Below are positions 1 through 12,570 of a DNA stretch of 64,000 nucleotides, one piece after another. This DNA is from Liolophura sinensis (Eukaryota; Mollusca; Polyplacophora; Chitonida; Chitonidae): positions 15,002,281 to 15,066,280 of the forward strand of contig NC_088301.1 of assembly GCF_032854445.1 (NCBI RefSeq), written 5' to 3'. Under the pieces are notes generated by a model. It had not been told where the DNA came from and made no database searches. It was given only the letters and a program-made list of their open reading frames with translations. The position numbers were made by a program, and so were the translations under genes. Numbering within the stretch: the stretch's first letter is position 1; the number at the start of each line of letters is the position of its first letter.

Positions 1-1489
1 TTACTTTAATCTATGTTATATTTTCTTCTTTCAGTAGAAGTCAACTGGGGAGTAAAAAGAGGCGAAAGCTCTAACAAATGTAGATTCCTAAAGTTGTTAG
101 CTTTGTGAGAATGTATTATCGGAATACACTGTTGATTATCTGCCAGTCTTATATTAAACGAATAATGGTGTTAGTGTGTTGGTATAATGGCGCCCCTTTA
201 CGTCTTTTCATTTCACATTAACCTCCCTTCATCGGTCATCATCAAGCACCCTTCATGTCTCTTCGCTTGTTCGGACGGTTGCAACCAATCAAGTAAGCTA
301 TACATACGTAACTAACATATTAAATGTATCATAAATCTTAGTTATTACATACTGGCAACAGCGCGGTATATTAAATAGTGTGGTGTATACGAACAGATCC
401 AAATAGTAGTCAAACCATTTATGTTATTTTGATGAACACAGCGGCAGACACTGATTCTTTCATTTAGCTGGTGATAATGATGTTTAATTAAACATATAGT
501 AACAATCAAAGAAAGTGGAAACTGACACCAAATCGCTAATGATAACAAAATGAAATTAAAAAGAAAGAGAAAAGACATAACGGAATTTCCAAGGTCTTAG
601 TGATGAATATAGGGACGACAATTTCTCTTCATCGGTAGATCCACTTGGAGATATGTGTCTCCTGTACGTAGCACCTATTGATGACCCAATCTTTTATACG
701 GGAAGCCTTCAGGCATCTGTCTTCATAAGGTACGAATTTAAATCAATACTTTTTGCAGCATTTAATGACACCTGTGAGAATATATTAACTTAAATGTGCA
801 GTGCATTATCCAGACCGGTTTTAGATAGCAATATATTTTGGAGACCAAACTAAAGGGATTGTGGAGAAAAAAAAAACATTTACGACGTGTAAATGAAATT
901 GATGTGCATTAAATGAGATTAAATAAGGTGTTTGCAGTGTGGCAAAAATGTATTCTCTGAAAGTGACACTATTTTGGCACATAATTAAGAAAAGTGGCTG
1001 ACATCAACACCTGGTAATTGAACAGATTAGGGACTCTTAGATTAGTTTAGATATTGATGTAACACTAAATATACACAGACTTTATCGGACCGTTCACCAT
1101 CAACATGCACTATACAGCTTTGGGACATCTATGTCTTTTTGAGCGGAAGAAAGGCCCTTGACGGTAAGTCCCAAAGAAATACGATAAGAAAAAGCAAAAT
1201 CGCAGCACAATTATGTAAATTTTTGAATGAGAAGTATAAAACTTGATCGAAGTGCCCATAATAGCTATATTGCAATAGAAGAGATGGTTATTGAGAAATG
1301 ACACACCAAAAAATGGGCACTCAATCAAAAAAACCAATTTCTTGTACCGATAAGGCAGTGTAGTTTAAATTTAGATTATGAAGATCGACGTCATCCAGAA
1401 AAATATTTTAGTGAAACTTTCACGTACGTATTTCTGCGTGCTGTCAAAGTTCCATTTTGGTTATGGTTGTCTTCATATGTAGAGGAGGC
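1..1489. other. No recognisable feature
   Basis: AT-rich DNA with only short open frames and no similarity that I could see to other parts of the window. No exon with convincing splice sites or protein motif was recognised. Confidence 0.5.
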
Positions 1490-1496
1490 CTCCTTG

Positions 1497-1570
1497 GCCG
1501 CGGGTGTTGACTTGGAACGCCCGTTACGGACTACGTATGGTATATGAATGTCGAACATGACGCTTATATT
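1497..1570 (-). repeat. R1 interspersed repeat, fragment
   Basis: A stretch around GACTTGGAACGCCC and GGTATATGAATGTCG matches 28,680-28,740 closely and the R1 copies near 6,270 and 12,500 more distantly. It ends in GACGCTTATATTT, directly before an S1 SINE. R1 is an unclassified repeat family defined only within this window. Confidence 0.5.
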
Positions 1571-1811
1571 TAGCACTCCAGCGCGGCGCAATGACCCAGG
1601 AGCCTCTCACCACTGCAGTCGCTGTGAGTTCAAGTCCAACTCATGCTGGCTTCATCTCCAGCCATACGTGGGAAGATCTGCCAACAACCTGGGGATGGTC
1701 GTGGGTTTCTCCCAGGTCTCCATCCGGTTTACAACCACCATAACACTGACCGCCGCAAATAAGTGAAATATTCTTGAGTACAGTGTAAAACACTAATCAA
1801 ATAAATAAATA
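1571..1811 (+). mobile_element. S1 tRNA-derived SINE, head-truncated
   Basis: The copy keeps the later part of the tRNA-like head, including a B-box-like GAGTTCAAGTCC, then the unique body (GGATGGTCGTGGGTTTC) and the 3' end ATATTCTTGAG, GTAAAACACTAATC and an AAATAAATAAAT tail. The A box seen in the complete copy at 27,471 is missing. It lies directly after an R1 fragment. No clear target-site duplication was found. Confidence 0.8.
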
Positions 1812-3387
1812 GTATATATGTAGACAATAAACTTTATAATATTACCAGTTTGGTCATATTGTGGCAAGTTTAAAACCTTTATTTCTTTCGGATTCTAGAA
1901 GGCATCCAGCATAGTACTGAACTGACAAAATTACTGTGGGTGGAGAACAGGTAATTGGTTCTCTTTTTTTTTTCGAAGCAAAGATACACGTATAGGTCAA
2001 ATTGCATAAAATAATGATATCATGAGTAAGAATCGATAATCATGAGTAAGATTCGATAAATGTGCATCTATACCAAACACATGCGCTAATCTTGCTAGAG
2101 GGCATATATGGTTGTCTACTTCTGTATTTGGATGGTTTTTAACGGCGTGCTCATGAATGTTCAGGAAGTTACATTTGCTGTGCAGTGAAAACACAAATGG
2201 CATGACGAAAGTATTAATCACAGCTAGTTAGGTTCGCTTCTGGAGGTGCACAGTTTCTCACACTGGGGCCGATTCCCCGCCTTAACATACCAGGTCCTTT
2301 GCGCTTGACTTCACTATATTTTTGTTTCAACACTTAACCCTTCCGATACATTGCTGTTATCTTGTAAGACAGTGTTGTGGGCTGGAATTTACGTCTTGTT
2401 CATTTCGTACATACATGTACTAACCTAGCGTGTAAGAGCTCAATACAACACAAAATATGCCGTAAAGATCCTGATATGATGAAACATAGAATCAGCCCCA
2501 GTGCAAGTAAATCTCTGACTATACCTGACTATACAGTATCTGTGACTGACAGCTTGGGGGGCCACTTAATTTTTCACTTCAGCTTTCAAATGTGCTGTAT
2601 TCCTGTTGTATGAAAATGGTGCTAATAAAAGCCTCAAACATGCACTATTCACATTACTTATGAAAATGAAACATGACCACAATGAAATACAGACTATGTA
2701 TTACTATTAAACATAGTAGAGTAGGAAAACACAGACGTAACTTTTACATTTGTACTTCCTCTACATATTACATATGGCAGGACAAGATAGTGACAGATGA
2801 CAACATTTGCTGTCAAGCAGAATTCACATATGAATTCTCTACAGCTGAACAACAGAACAATTATCGATTCCAATCCATATTAAATACTAGTAAGCCTGTG
2901 TCATCACTCATGTAGAAGAATGTTTCATTTTAAGAGAAAGGAAGCTCCACTACGATTCAAACACACACGCACCTTGTTAAACCATGGCAACCATATCTTT
3001 TTTTGGCCAAAAAACTGTTGTTGGCAATAAAGTTGCTCAGTAAAGTTTTATACTTGGATTCTGGAATTTACAAAATTCTTCTGGAATTTTTGTAATGTGG
3101 CAATTTCTCTGCAGGTGACTTTCGGCCTTAGCACTGCATGTCCTTTGGCTAAGATGGTTGTCAAAGAAACAAAAGCCTGAGCATTGTCTGCTTCTTGCAC
3201 AGGGCACAAGGTAACAAATTTCTGATATTTGATAAGAAATATCTAGATGACAGGAGACCAATAAAGATTTGTGGCAAAAATGTTCTGTATTACTGTAGTT
3301 CACCATCACAACCTTCCTTGGATTCTCTGAATCTATGCATCGAACCGGACATTCATATACCAACCGTCAATCAATAAGGATGTTGCC
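1812..3387. other. No recognisable gene; one 20-bp tandem duplication
   Basis: Mostly unique sequence. At 2,020-2,059 a 20-bp unit (TCATGAGTAAGAATCGATAA) occurs twice in tandem with one difference. At 2,819-2,838 there is a short inverted repeat around EcoRI-like GAATTC sites. Open frames are short and unrecognised. Confidence 0.45.
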
Positions 3388-3452
3388 GACAAATGATCAC
3401 AAGGCGATCAAAACGACGTATAACACAAACTACCCAAGAAAGTATGTGTCTT
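3388..3452 (+). repeat. R1 interspersed repeat, 5' fragment
   Basis: The segment AACGACGTATAACACAAAC followed by CCAAGAAAGTATGTG matches the beginning of the R1 copies at 59,690 and 63,035 (plus strand) and the reverse complements near 6,230 and 12,440. Only about 65 bp are recognisable. Confidence 0.4.
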
Positions 3453-4399
3453 TTTTTAGGCTAACTTGATTAAAGGATCCGTAGTCAGAATGCAAATATG
3501 CTGTCCTAAGCATTCGGCTGGCCGTTGATGGATGAAAACATCTGACTTAACACTGTGGTGTTGGCTCTGTACACATCATTGATACAATGACAATTGAACC
3601 TGGCGACATGAACGATATTAACTGCCCGCAAAACGTTTCTAGGTCGTGTAAAGGGGAGTCAAAACTGGTATTGTTGTCAGCTGTTTTGTCTCAGGAGATG
3701 TAAACTTCAGAACGACCAGTTCCCATGTGGATGACCAGCCTTTCTAAATCAAGATTTAGTGTGCCATTTGAACGTCAAGGGCCAAGTTATCGGTGAAGGA
3801 CTGTGGCACAGTACGAAATCCCGTGAGAGACGACTGAGCAAAGCTTATTTCGCTAGGTGGGGTTTTCGCTTGGAGAAGAGTCGCTATGTGTAATGTTGTT
3901 TGAAAGAAATATGGGCTGGCCATGAATTTTCACATCAAAGGTTTCCTGTCACAGAGCAAATTAGCTTTTATTTTCAAAAGGGGCTCTTACAGACAGATTA
4001 TTTCCGCCTGATGCCCCCATCAACCGTAAAAATGTGTATAAAGTCTCCGGAGTTGTAAACTAATGCCTAACGAAATGCTCTATAGCTCTACGCCTTTGTG
4101 TTCAACTGGTGTGTGAGCGGCATCTGTATATCGATTTCATTCAGCATTGAACAGCCTTGTATCATACATCCTTTGCTGGGCTGAATCCAAGAGGTCTATG
4201 TATTATTGAACACCCAGTGAAGGTCTGATCGTTTAAATGCCGCAAAGACAGTTGCAACGTTTAATCAATTATACTTGAGCACCGACGACAGTGATTGGCA
4301 TCTGGTAATACATTGCTGGTAAAATACGACCACAATTTACTTTACGTCAGACTTAAGGTGTGTATTTTATCATTACCATTACCATGAATATACCATTAG

Positions 4400-4402
<3 letters not shown>
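3453..4402. other. No recognisable feature
   Basis: Unique sequence with short open frames. A weak match to the R2 repeat core (GAGCACCGACGACAGTG) occurs at about 4,275 and may be a very short R2 remnant. Confidence 0.4.

Positions 4403-4470
<68 letters not shown>
4403..4470. repeat. (TA)34 microsatellite
   Basis: An uninterrupted alternating TA tract of 68 bases. The tyrosine/isoleucine-rich open frame across it is an artefact of the dinucleotide repeat. Confidence 0.97.
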
Positions 4471-4473
<3 letters not shown>

Positions 4474-5919
4474 GAAAATGCTAGTTCGCGAGATAAAGTA
4501 TTCCATTGTAACATCAGGTTCATATTACTGTGTATAAGTTGAACATGTCTAAGAATCCAAATGCTGCAGGAAAAACAGAATCGGGACTGATTCGAGATAC
4601 TTCAGCTTAAATCCTGGTACAAGATATCACACACTGATTGGCAGGCCCGATGTTTTTGGGCCTAAATATGCCACAACCTTACACGTGCGGTGAGTCTGCA
4701 GTCATGATCCAGCCTTGGTAGCTTACATACATTTATATTGTTCCCATTGTATAAGTAGCTATCGGGTATAGCAGGGCACGTTTTCTCTATAGATGTCGTT
4801 CTAGAGTGTTTTGTAAGTTAAAAAATTTTTGATGTTAAAAAAAAGGGACAACATTAACAAAAATGTATATTTCATTGCACAAGTGGACTGACGGACAGTC
4901 CACACGGTTTGTACATATCAAGCAATATGCATGAATTTGCGGTGAACTACGATTTATTGTTACATTCTTGTGGTTTCTGAAATACATTATATCTGAAATG
5001 GTCACCGTATTACGTAAATAATTATGATCGATCACAATCGTTCTTAAAATGTCATGGCATTTTGAGAACGATCCCTTCACGTTACATTACTTCATGGAGC
5101 GAATCCAAATTCATGGACTTGTTTGTTTGGTTTTGTAGCATTACAGGCTTTGTAGATGTGGTCAGGTGGCAGCTCGGTGTTCTCGCATCGCCTCAGGCTG
5201 TGTCTGTGTCATTGGTGCAAAGCCACCGCGCTGCCTAACATATAGTTATCAAGCACAACCCGGGTCAGTTAGTGGGACAATTCATCAAATACACATCAAC
5301 AGGAAGTGATTTCCTCGGCAGCGGAATTGAGTTTGTCTGCTCCCGGCTTTTCAGCTGCCAATAATCTATTTACGTTTTGTGGCACAACGCGTTTTTTGTA
5401 CAGTGTACGCAAGCCTTCATGCAATATACATGTTTTCCTGTCTGTATCATGTATGCATGTTTTCCGTGCCAACTGCTTCAGAAAGCAAATGCATATTATA
5501 AGAACAAATCTGTTGCCTTTGTATGGAAACAATGTTTACATTAAGAACTGTTATTCGAGCTTAATGGGTTAAAAATAATCCATTTTCTGCAATCCAGATA
5601 TTTATTAATTTATAAACCTCACAGATGTATACTATTGTTCTGAAGTACATGAAGTGTTTCTGATTGTAACGGAAGCTTTCGTTTGACAGTATGACGGAAA
5701 TATATTTAGTAGTATACCGAAGGGTCCTGCATATGCCGTGTACATATCTCGCCTTGTAGCATTCGACGGCTCCTGTGTGTTGTGACGATTTCAGTTAACG
5801 TCACCATTTATTACTGCAAAAGTATGGGTGTCAAGATTATTCCATCAAACGGATCTACCCTATGTTTCTCAAGTTAAGTATTATTCTCTTGTGAGTAAAT
5901 ATGAACAGAGCGTACAGAT
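4471..5919. other. No recognisable feature
   Basis: No repeat shared with the rest of the window and no recognised protein motif. Overlapping open frames on both strands near 5,300-5,570 are 78 and 88 codons long and match nothing that I know. Confidence 0.45.
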
Positions 5920-6315
5920 TCTCGGGCACTGTGCTCCATGGTTGTGTCTTATTCCGTTTAACCCGGGGCTAGGGGCTGTATATTCATCGTGTTGACTTAC
6001 ATCGTCACTTTGGATATATGAACAGTTGCTATCAAAGCGCAACTAAGATACATATTTTATTATCGACAACTGATATTCTAGCATTGTGCGCGATACGAAT
6101 ACTGATCTCACTCAGTTGCCTAGAACATACCTTGCGTCTTTCCACCATCACTGAAACTCGTTGACTGCTTCTCCTTGTATGATTCCGTCCCATTTTCGTA
6201 CTTGACATACTTTCTTAGTTCTTTGGTAGTTAAAGTTAAAAGTCTTTCTAGGAACTGGTCTTCCAATTATTGAACTGGAACGTCCTTCGTGTGTCTTTTT
6301 CGACGCATGGATACA
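5920..6315 (-). repeat. R1 interspersed repeat, nearly complete copy
   Basis: Aligns along its length with 12,112-12,570 (same orientation) and, as reverse complement, with 44,690-44,857 and 63,035-63,780. Shared landmarks on the plus strand are TTTAACCCGGGGC, CTTTGGATATATGAA, ATACATATTTT, CGACAACTGATATTCTA, TTGCGTCTTTCCA and CTGGAACGTCC. It has no open frame of note, no obvious terminal inverted repeats and no poly-A tail, so the class is unknown. Confidence 0.7.
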
Positions 6316-6670
6316 TACGGTCATACGTGCAGAGTGAGTTATGCAGGTAAAACATGCAGACTTTGGTTCGATTCACCGAATCGTAACCTGGCCCTAATTA
6401 CGTTTATTTACTCCTGTGAAAGCATTCTGGAAAAAACGAGGGTGTCAAGGTGCCACGTTTACTTTTGTTGTCTGGCTCGTATAAGGTGTGGTTCTCGGCA
6501 GATTCTTGCAATGGATTAACAGACCAGATGTTAACTCCAGATGTTTCTAGCTTTTAATACTCGTATACATGTACTGTGCCGCTAAGAATGGAACTTAAGA
6601 AATAAAAGAGCAGCGACCAAACAAACTAAATGTAAAGTATGCATTTACCAGACAAGTGAGTTTTAATACA

Positions 6671-6955
6671 ATTAAAGACGTACAGCATAGAAAGTAAAAC
6701 CAGAGCAGCGACAACAGTGTGATAGTTGGCAAATGGTCACACTTGACTGGTGGCATACAGCCTCTTCTCAGTTTACCTCAGTTAGGGTTTTATTCTAACT
6801 GTTCATGAAAATACATCAATAGTAGCAATTTACACGCCCCCTAGCATTAAGCAGAATTACGTAAACGAAATGCAGTGATGCTAATTGCAATTTATGAAAC
6901 ATCATTTATCTTACTCTAAAATGCTGTGTTGTTATTACATTTAACCTGAAGTCAT
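6671..6955 (+). repeat. R2 interspersed repeat, full-length type
   Basis: Begins near AAAGACGTACAGCATAG, runs through GTAAAACCAGAGCAGCGAC and TCTAACTGTTCATG, and ends near TTATTACATTTAAC. The same block recurs at 53,423 and 60,003, and its first two thirds recur inside the long array at 24,481, 34,584 and 40,221. No coding potential, tRNA-like head or terminal inverted repeat was seen. Confidence 0.7.
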
Positions 6956-7584
6956 TGACAGTGATTTTGTCAATGTGCTACCTGAAGACCACATGTTACA
7001 AATAGAACACTACAAATTAATTTTTCCATGGAAAGCATCACTTTGTGACACATGTCTATATACATGCAACACCTTCAAGTTTATGTTAACCCTTTACCGT
7101 TAGCCCAGATGTTTACGCTCTCTCCTATGCACTGCATGTGTGGAAAAAACTTTGCACTATTTACAAGATTACATGTAGCACGGTATGTCTTCCTATGCAG
7201 TGCGAAGATCTGACCAATATTACAGGCTGCGTCTGAGCCAAACAGCCTAAAGGGTAGACGAGAACTTCTGTTTCACTGGATATTTGTAACATTACTGTAT
7301 CATGCCATAGCAGATAACCGATTTTTATGCTTCTACATTCCATGTTTATATAGAGCAATATAGCTCGTGTACACGGTGCTCATATTCAATAGTTCTTAGA
7401 TACATTTATCTCCTGCATGCTTTTACTTCAGCATTACAGCTCATTTATCTTCCATTTTACATGATGAAAAGAAGACTAAATATGTTCATCTTCTGTCTTT
7501 CCCGTCCACAAAGGTATGAGTTAATGGTTATAAGACATTATGTGCGATGACTTAATAAAACCTATCAATTCCTCAGCCCTCTTG
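6956..7584. other. No recognisable feature
   Basis: Unique AT-rich sequence. I see no gene or repeat here. Confidence 0.45.
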
Positions 7585-7626
7585 GGCCGTACGTGGGAAG
7601 GTATGAGTGAAATATTCTTGAGATGC
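7585..7626 (+). mobile_element. S1 SINE, internally deleted fragment
   Basis: GGGCCGTACGTGGGAAGGT from the S1 body is joined directly to GAGTGAAATATTCTTGAG from the S1 3' end. The middle of the element is missing. Confidence 0.6.
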
Positions 7627-7924
7627 GACAGTCCACACCCTTTGTGGTAGGCACAATTCTGTTTCAGTCGAAAGCAGGATGGTAAAGCTTTCTAAAAAGC
7701 ATCACAATGTATTTCCTGGTGAATGAAATTCACTCCATGGAGTGACATAACAACATACCCTCCTACATGAAGACATCATTTTGAGATCGTTTACAACGTT
7801 ACATGTAGTCGAAGTGCCATCTCTTACACAGAGCTGTCTTCTGTCTTTAGTAACTAGTTTGTAAATAATAAATATCAGAATCAGTAAAAAATAGAGAAGA
7901 AGTTTTTTATGACTTTAAATAGCA

Positions 7925-8028
7925 TTTTATTTATTTATTTAATTGGTGTTTTACGCCTCAGTCAAGGTTATTTTACTTATACGACAACGACCAACATTAT
8001 GGTGTGAGAAAACCGGGCTGAGCCACTG
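7925..8028 (-). mobile_element. S1 SINE, 3' part, reverse orientation
   Basis: Starts with the complementary tail (ATTTATTTATTTAATTGG) followed by TGTTTTACGCC, TTACTTATACGAC and AAAACCGGGCTGAG. It is a diverged, 5'-truncated copy. Confidence 0.75.
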
Positions 8029-9928
8029 TAAGTAGTAGTTTTTCATACACCAGGAGCTGTCTTACACTTTAATGTATTAACTGAGGATTGTTGAATATTT
8101 ACTAAAATGTAGTAAGCCCTAACCCACGCCCTTTAAAATGGACACAACCCTGTTTTGAATGGGAAAATTCTGTAAAATGCTGAAAATATTAACCTGTTCA
8201 CTGAAGCATGACTCTAAAATATGTTACACTCTCGTACGATCTACTGTTTGAAATGCTATAAAACATTTCTTGTCCGTACACGAGTAGTTTTTACGGACAA
8301 CGGTATGGCTGGATATTGTTGATTAATTCGGAAGACGTGTTCGGATAACAACCTGCTTACCACTAGTTTAACGACATTTAGCTTTCACCCCTGTACATCA
8401 TCTACGGTTCAAGGAGATTCCGATCTTGTAACTAGATCAGGAGCGAAATGTTAATGTGTGCAAAATTATACTAGTGTATACTACTGCTTGTCAGATTTGT
8501 CAGTAATTAATGAAGGATGACCTCTCGAAGTCTATCGTCCCAGAAACCTGAGTCCTAAATGACCGGGTATTACTTACTGAAGAGCACGATACATCCCTTA
8601 GATGGTTCCATAATGGGATCTGTTGGACTGATGAGATGTACAGCTTTACACCAACGCTTCTGGGTAGCACTTGAATTAAGGACATTTTCTTGTATCAACT
8701 GATCGAAATGATGGCCCAGTAAAACTGAGAATGAGAATGTCTTGATATGTTACTAAACTCACCCATAGCTTATTGCGTTGTATTATATTTATATGTTCCC
8801 GCATAAAAATATTTACATGCCAGATAAAAAGAAAAATTGGAGGAAAAACGGCAAATGGATCATCTTTTCCTACGGTCTTTGTGTTTGGACAAATCTGCAA
8901 CACGATTGCCGTAAACACAGCGGTGGTGGCAAATCTGTCACCCTCAGGACGCGGAACGGTTCTGACTTTCACGCATCAAAGCTTGTCGTTGGTACAAGGA
9001 CTTGGTACAAGAAGACGACGCCATCAAAGACAACGCCCTCCTCTATACATTGGAGTTTTTTTTCTTCTCATTTTGACTACACCATTACAGGTTGTACGAC
9101 GCACGCCCATGCATATTGGCTACATTATCACGCACTTCCACGCTCGTCCTTGTCGCAAATCATATGACGGTCTCGATTGATAATAACGATGACTTAAAAC
9201 ATTGGCTCAAAACAGAGAAAATAAGTTGTTGTGTACCGCAAACAAACGTTTTCATTTTCGTATTACACATTGCTGCAGATAGCCTTTTAGTCGTCTTTGT
9301 TAAGTGTTTTATTCATTTGTTCCATAGGTTGTTGACCTGGTGATGTTCACGTCATTAACCTATAAGATTAATGTGGCGTGTTTGTCCCGCCGCTATATCT
9401 TGATTTCTCTTATGCTTAACAGGTCATGACTTTGATTAGTGAAATGAAGTGTACTAATAGGTATGTCAGACGTAAGCCAGACTCCATCTCATATAGCTGG
9501 CCCTTTATACATCTGTCTGTGAAAGGGGGGCTCCCGTGAGAGCCTTCCTTTGGTGCTGCAGGCGATCCGTACAAAATTTCCTTGAGATATCCATTGATTA
9601 CTGTACATGTAGGCCCTAAGTGGTCTCGCTGATCATTTGGCATTGCAACAGTAATTAGTCATGATTTACATACGTCGTCATGGGCCTCATCACGTAGCCG
9701 CGGACTAAATACCGGTTTACCCTATATAATATTATTATTTAACGAAATCCATTGGGATGCTGTGGAATATCTGCTCAGCACCCCCAAGCAAAGTCATTTA
9801 CACCTCACACATCCAAAGGTACGCACAGTTATCACCATTTAATGACGGCGAAGCAGGTCTAGTAATAGCAAAAATGGCACGCTTTGCCGCCTTGCTTGGC
9901 CTTTAGCATTGTAAGGTTAGGGAAAGGA
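8029..9928. other. No recognised gene; cluster of overlapping open frames
   Basis: At 8,676-9,180 three open frames of 98-135 codons overlap on both strands. None shows a domain, signal peptide or codon pattern that I recognise. A direct repeat of TTGGTACAAG occurs twice near 8,989-9,011. The rest of the stretch is unremarkable. Confidence 0.4.
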
Positions 9929-10081
9929 AATGATACCTGATACTTCAGTGGAGCCAGAACTTTGGCAGCATGGACTCACCATATCACAAGAAGACAAAGT
10001 GTGTGTATTTGCACCCACAGTAAATGACTCCTGGTCGTCATATAACTGAAAAAATGTTAAGTACGGCGTAAAACTCCAAGT
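9929..10081 (+). mobile_element. S2 tRNA-derived SINE, 3' part
   Basis: Carries the S2 3' end: CACAAGAAGACAAAG, then CGTCATATAACTGAAAAAAT and GTTAAGTACG. It lacks the tRNA-like head seen at 22,327 and 32,436, so it is 5'-truncated and diverged. Confidence 0.65.
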
Positions 10082-10335
10082 ATACATACAAATATACCAA
10101 CAATACACAGCAGCCGTACCGCATTGTGTACTGTGATGCTAGCAAACATTAGTGTATGGCACAACTGTTGAGCAGTTATTGACATCTGTTGGGTATCATG
10201 TGGAAGTGGCACAGTACCCTACTGTGGTTGTCTATCTTGTTTATGTTTGTGAAAGTAACCGCCAGTCATGGTGCATTCTTCCATGTACTGACTTCTAGCA
10301 TAAGAAGAAGAGTGTAATCAAAATATATGGCAGTA

Positions 10336-10395
10336 TGACGTCGTCTCTAGTGCCTTCAGCATAACAATCCAGTGAGACAGCATTATGACTGCGTC
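10336..10395 (+). mobile_element. Possible S2 SINE internal fragment
   Basis: AACAATCCAGTGAGACAGC resembles the S2 body segment before the 3' end (CCTCTCAGTGAAGAAGC in the 22-kb copy). The match is short and the call is tentative. Confidence 0.3.
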
Positions 10396-10438
10396 GAAAT
10401 TGAGGTCAGCTTTCTGTAAGGGGACAGGTTTGCTCCAA

Positions 10439-10517
10439 CCATAATAATGGCCGAGGTGGTGTGAGTGAAATGTTCTTTAGTACAGAGTAAAACACCAATC
10501 AAATAAATCAATAAATA
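10439..10517 (+). mobile_element. S1 SINE, 3' end
   Basis: TAATGGCCGAGG, GTGAGTGAAATGTTCTTTAG, AACACCAATC and an AAATAAATCAATAAAT tail identify a 5'-truncated S1 copy. Confidence 0.75.
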
Positions 10518-12111
10518 CAAGGAGACATCACATATATTTGGCCGAGAGTACTTGAACCTTTGTTTTTGTAAAGCTGTGTGAAGCTATCATAATAAGTACG
10601 TTGATGGTAGGCGTCATTGTCGTAATCCATTTATAACAGTGCTTCTGTGTTACGTTTGCAGACATGACTGAAACCAATTAATCGTAGCTTTCATGGTTTT
10701 CAGGCATTGAACAGTGTATTAAACATTGTGAGAATCAGGTTAACGTCCATGTACTATGTGTCTCGACAGCCTGAGTTTTGCAAAATACTATGTCTTCACA
10801 GACGGTCCCGGAGGCTTAACAGGGGTCGGGATATTGCTCCTTGGGGCACATTACGGTATTGCCAGTAAAGATTAGGCTGGGTTAGGCATTTATGTGTACA
10901 GGTAGTCATGTAATGAGAACTGAACAACCGGCTTATGAGACCTAAGAGGATGAATGGCCGTATTTATTAGGCATGCCTTGACCTCACTTTTGGACGTGAA
11001 AGCCATCTTGTTCTAGGTCAACTACCCTTTTCCAATCAAAGAAAAGGTTCGAAAAGTTTAATGAGCATATTGGACTTTATTTTACCACATCCTTTTAATC
11101 AGAATAAGAATCCGGTTTCTAAACCGGTTGGCTGAAACAGCTGTATTTTACAATTTGGATATTTTGCTGATATTGAAAACGAAAATTATTTTAAATTACG
11201 TATTTACTTCCCTTGAAAAAATCCACAATATCATTAGAATACCACACAATTGTTCACGACCATTATTTTTTAACAATATCACAAGGAAATATGAGCAGTT
11301 TATGGCACAGATCAGCTTTGGTTCGGTTAATACCTTGTTACTGGCTAACATGTAAGTCTGATTCAAGTGTCGAGTACATTGTCAGTTGGGGACGGCTTGT
11401 TTCCATTATGTATTAATAATTAATATTTATATTTTATTTATTTATATGCATCTGTGTAATACATGTATTTGTACGTCACTGGAAAAGTGATATTTCTATC
11501 TATCCCAATGTGACATCTAGCAGGTGGAAATAGCTAAGAAACTTTATGATAGCATCCCATGTGTGTTGATCCGTAACTAATCAATCATTCGTTGATCACT
11601 ACTCTCAAAGTAAAACTTCGACTGCAAGGATTTAGTGTATCTGTAAAATAAAACCTGATAGGTTACACTTTATTGTATTAGCATAGAGAAAATATTGCGA
11701 CAACCCGACTGTTTTATATCACCGCAAGGAATATCGTGAGGGAAATACTTAATTGATCGCTAAGGTTGTTTGGAGCTAGGGATCGTTATGCCACGCGTGG
11801 TGTTTTTGAGAGAGCTATACAATTGATGAAAATAATGGCAAGTGCTATATCACGAGTTGGTCATGACTACAAGGTGTGGTCCATTTGCTGCGGTTATTGT
11901 TTGTTAAATGTGACGAAAAAATCCTCATTTGGAGTAAATATACACCACTAACGGCTATCAAATTCCCAATGACAGCGTCCCTGTGCACAACTTGATGCTT
12001 TTTAAGAACATACGTAAGTAATTAGAATAAAACCATAACTGAGGTAACTTGACAAGAGGGCGGAATTCATCAATTACGCGTGACTATTATCCAACTAACA
12101 TACTGTAAACG
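10518..12111. other. No recognisable feature
   Basis: Unique AT-rich sequence with short open frames only. I see no repeat shared with the rest of the window. Confidence 0.45.
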
Positions 12112-12570
12112 CTGTTCTGGTAATACTCGCTATGCTCTTGTGATATTCCGCTTAAACCCGGGCTATTAATCCACGATTAATTATTTTATTCCGCCAGGGT
12201 ACATGTGTTCATCTTGTTGAATTACATCGCCGCTTTGGATATATGAAATATTGCAAGCAAAGCGCATCTGATATACATATTTTGTTACCGACAACTGATA
12301 TTCTATCATGGTATACGATTTGAATACAGGTTTCACTCAGTCGCCTAAAAGATATCTTGCGTCTTTCCAACATCATTGAAAACTACTGACTGCTTCCTTT
12401 TGCATGATACCGTTCAATTTTCGTACTTTTTATACTTTCTGACCTCTTTGGTGGTTTGTGTTATAGATCGTTTTTGAGAACTGGCCTTGCTGTCATTGAC
12501 CTGGAACGTCATTATTGGTTGAAGGCTGGTGTACGAATGTCTGTTTCGACGCATAGATGTATATTTTTAC
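12112..12570 (-). repeat. R1 interspersed repeat, nearly complete copy
   Basis: Aligns with 5,920-6,315 over its length. Shared landmarks include CTTTGGATATATGAA, CCGACAACTGATATTCTA, TTGCGTCTTTCCA and CCTGGAACGTC. A short extra segment near 12,165-12,200 is absent from the 6-kb copy. Confidence 0.7.

Noticed and set aside
4360-4542. 60-codon frame across the TA tract
   Set aside because: Produced by the (TA)34 microsatellite.
8676-9180. Three overlapping open frames of 98-135 codons on both strands
   Set aside because: No domain, start context or codon bias favours any of them, and overlap on both strands is what a locally stop-poor stretch gives. Not called as a gene.
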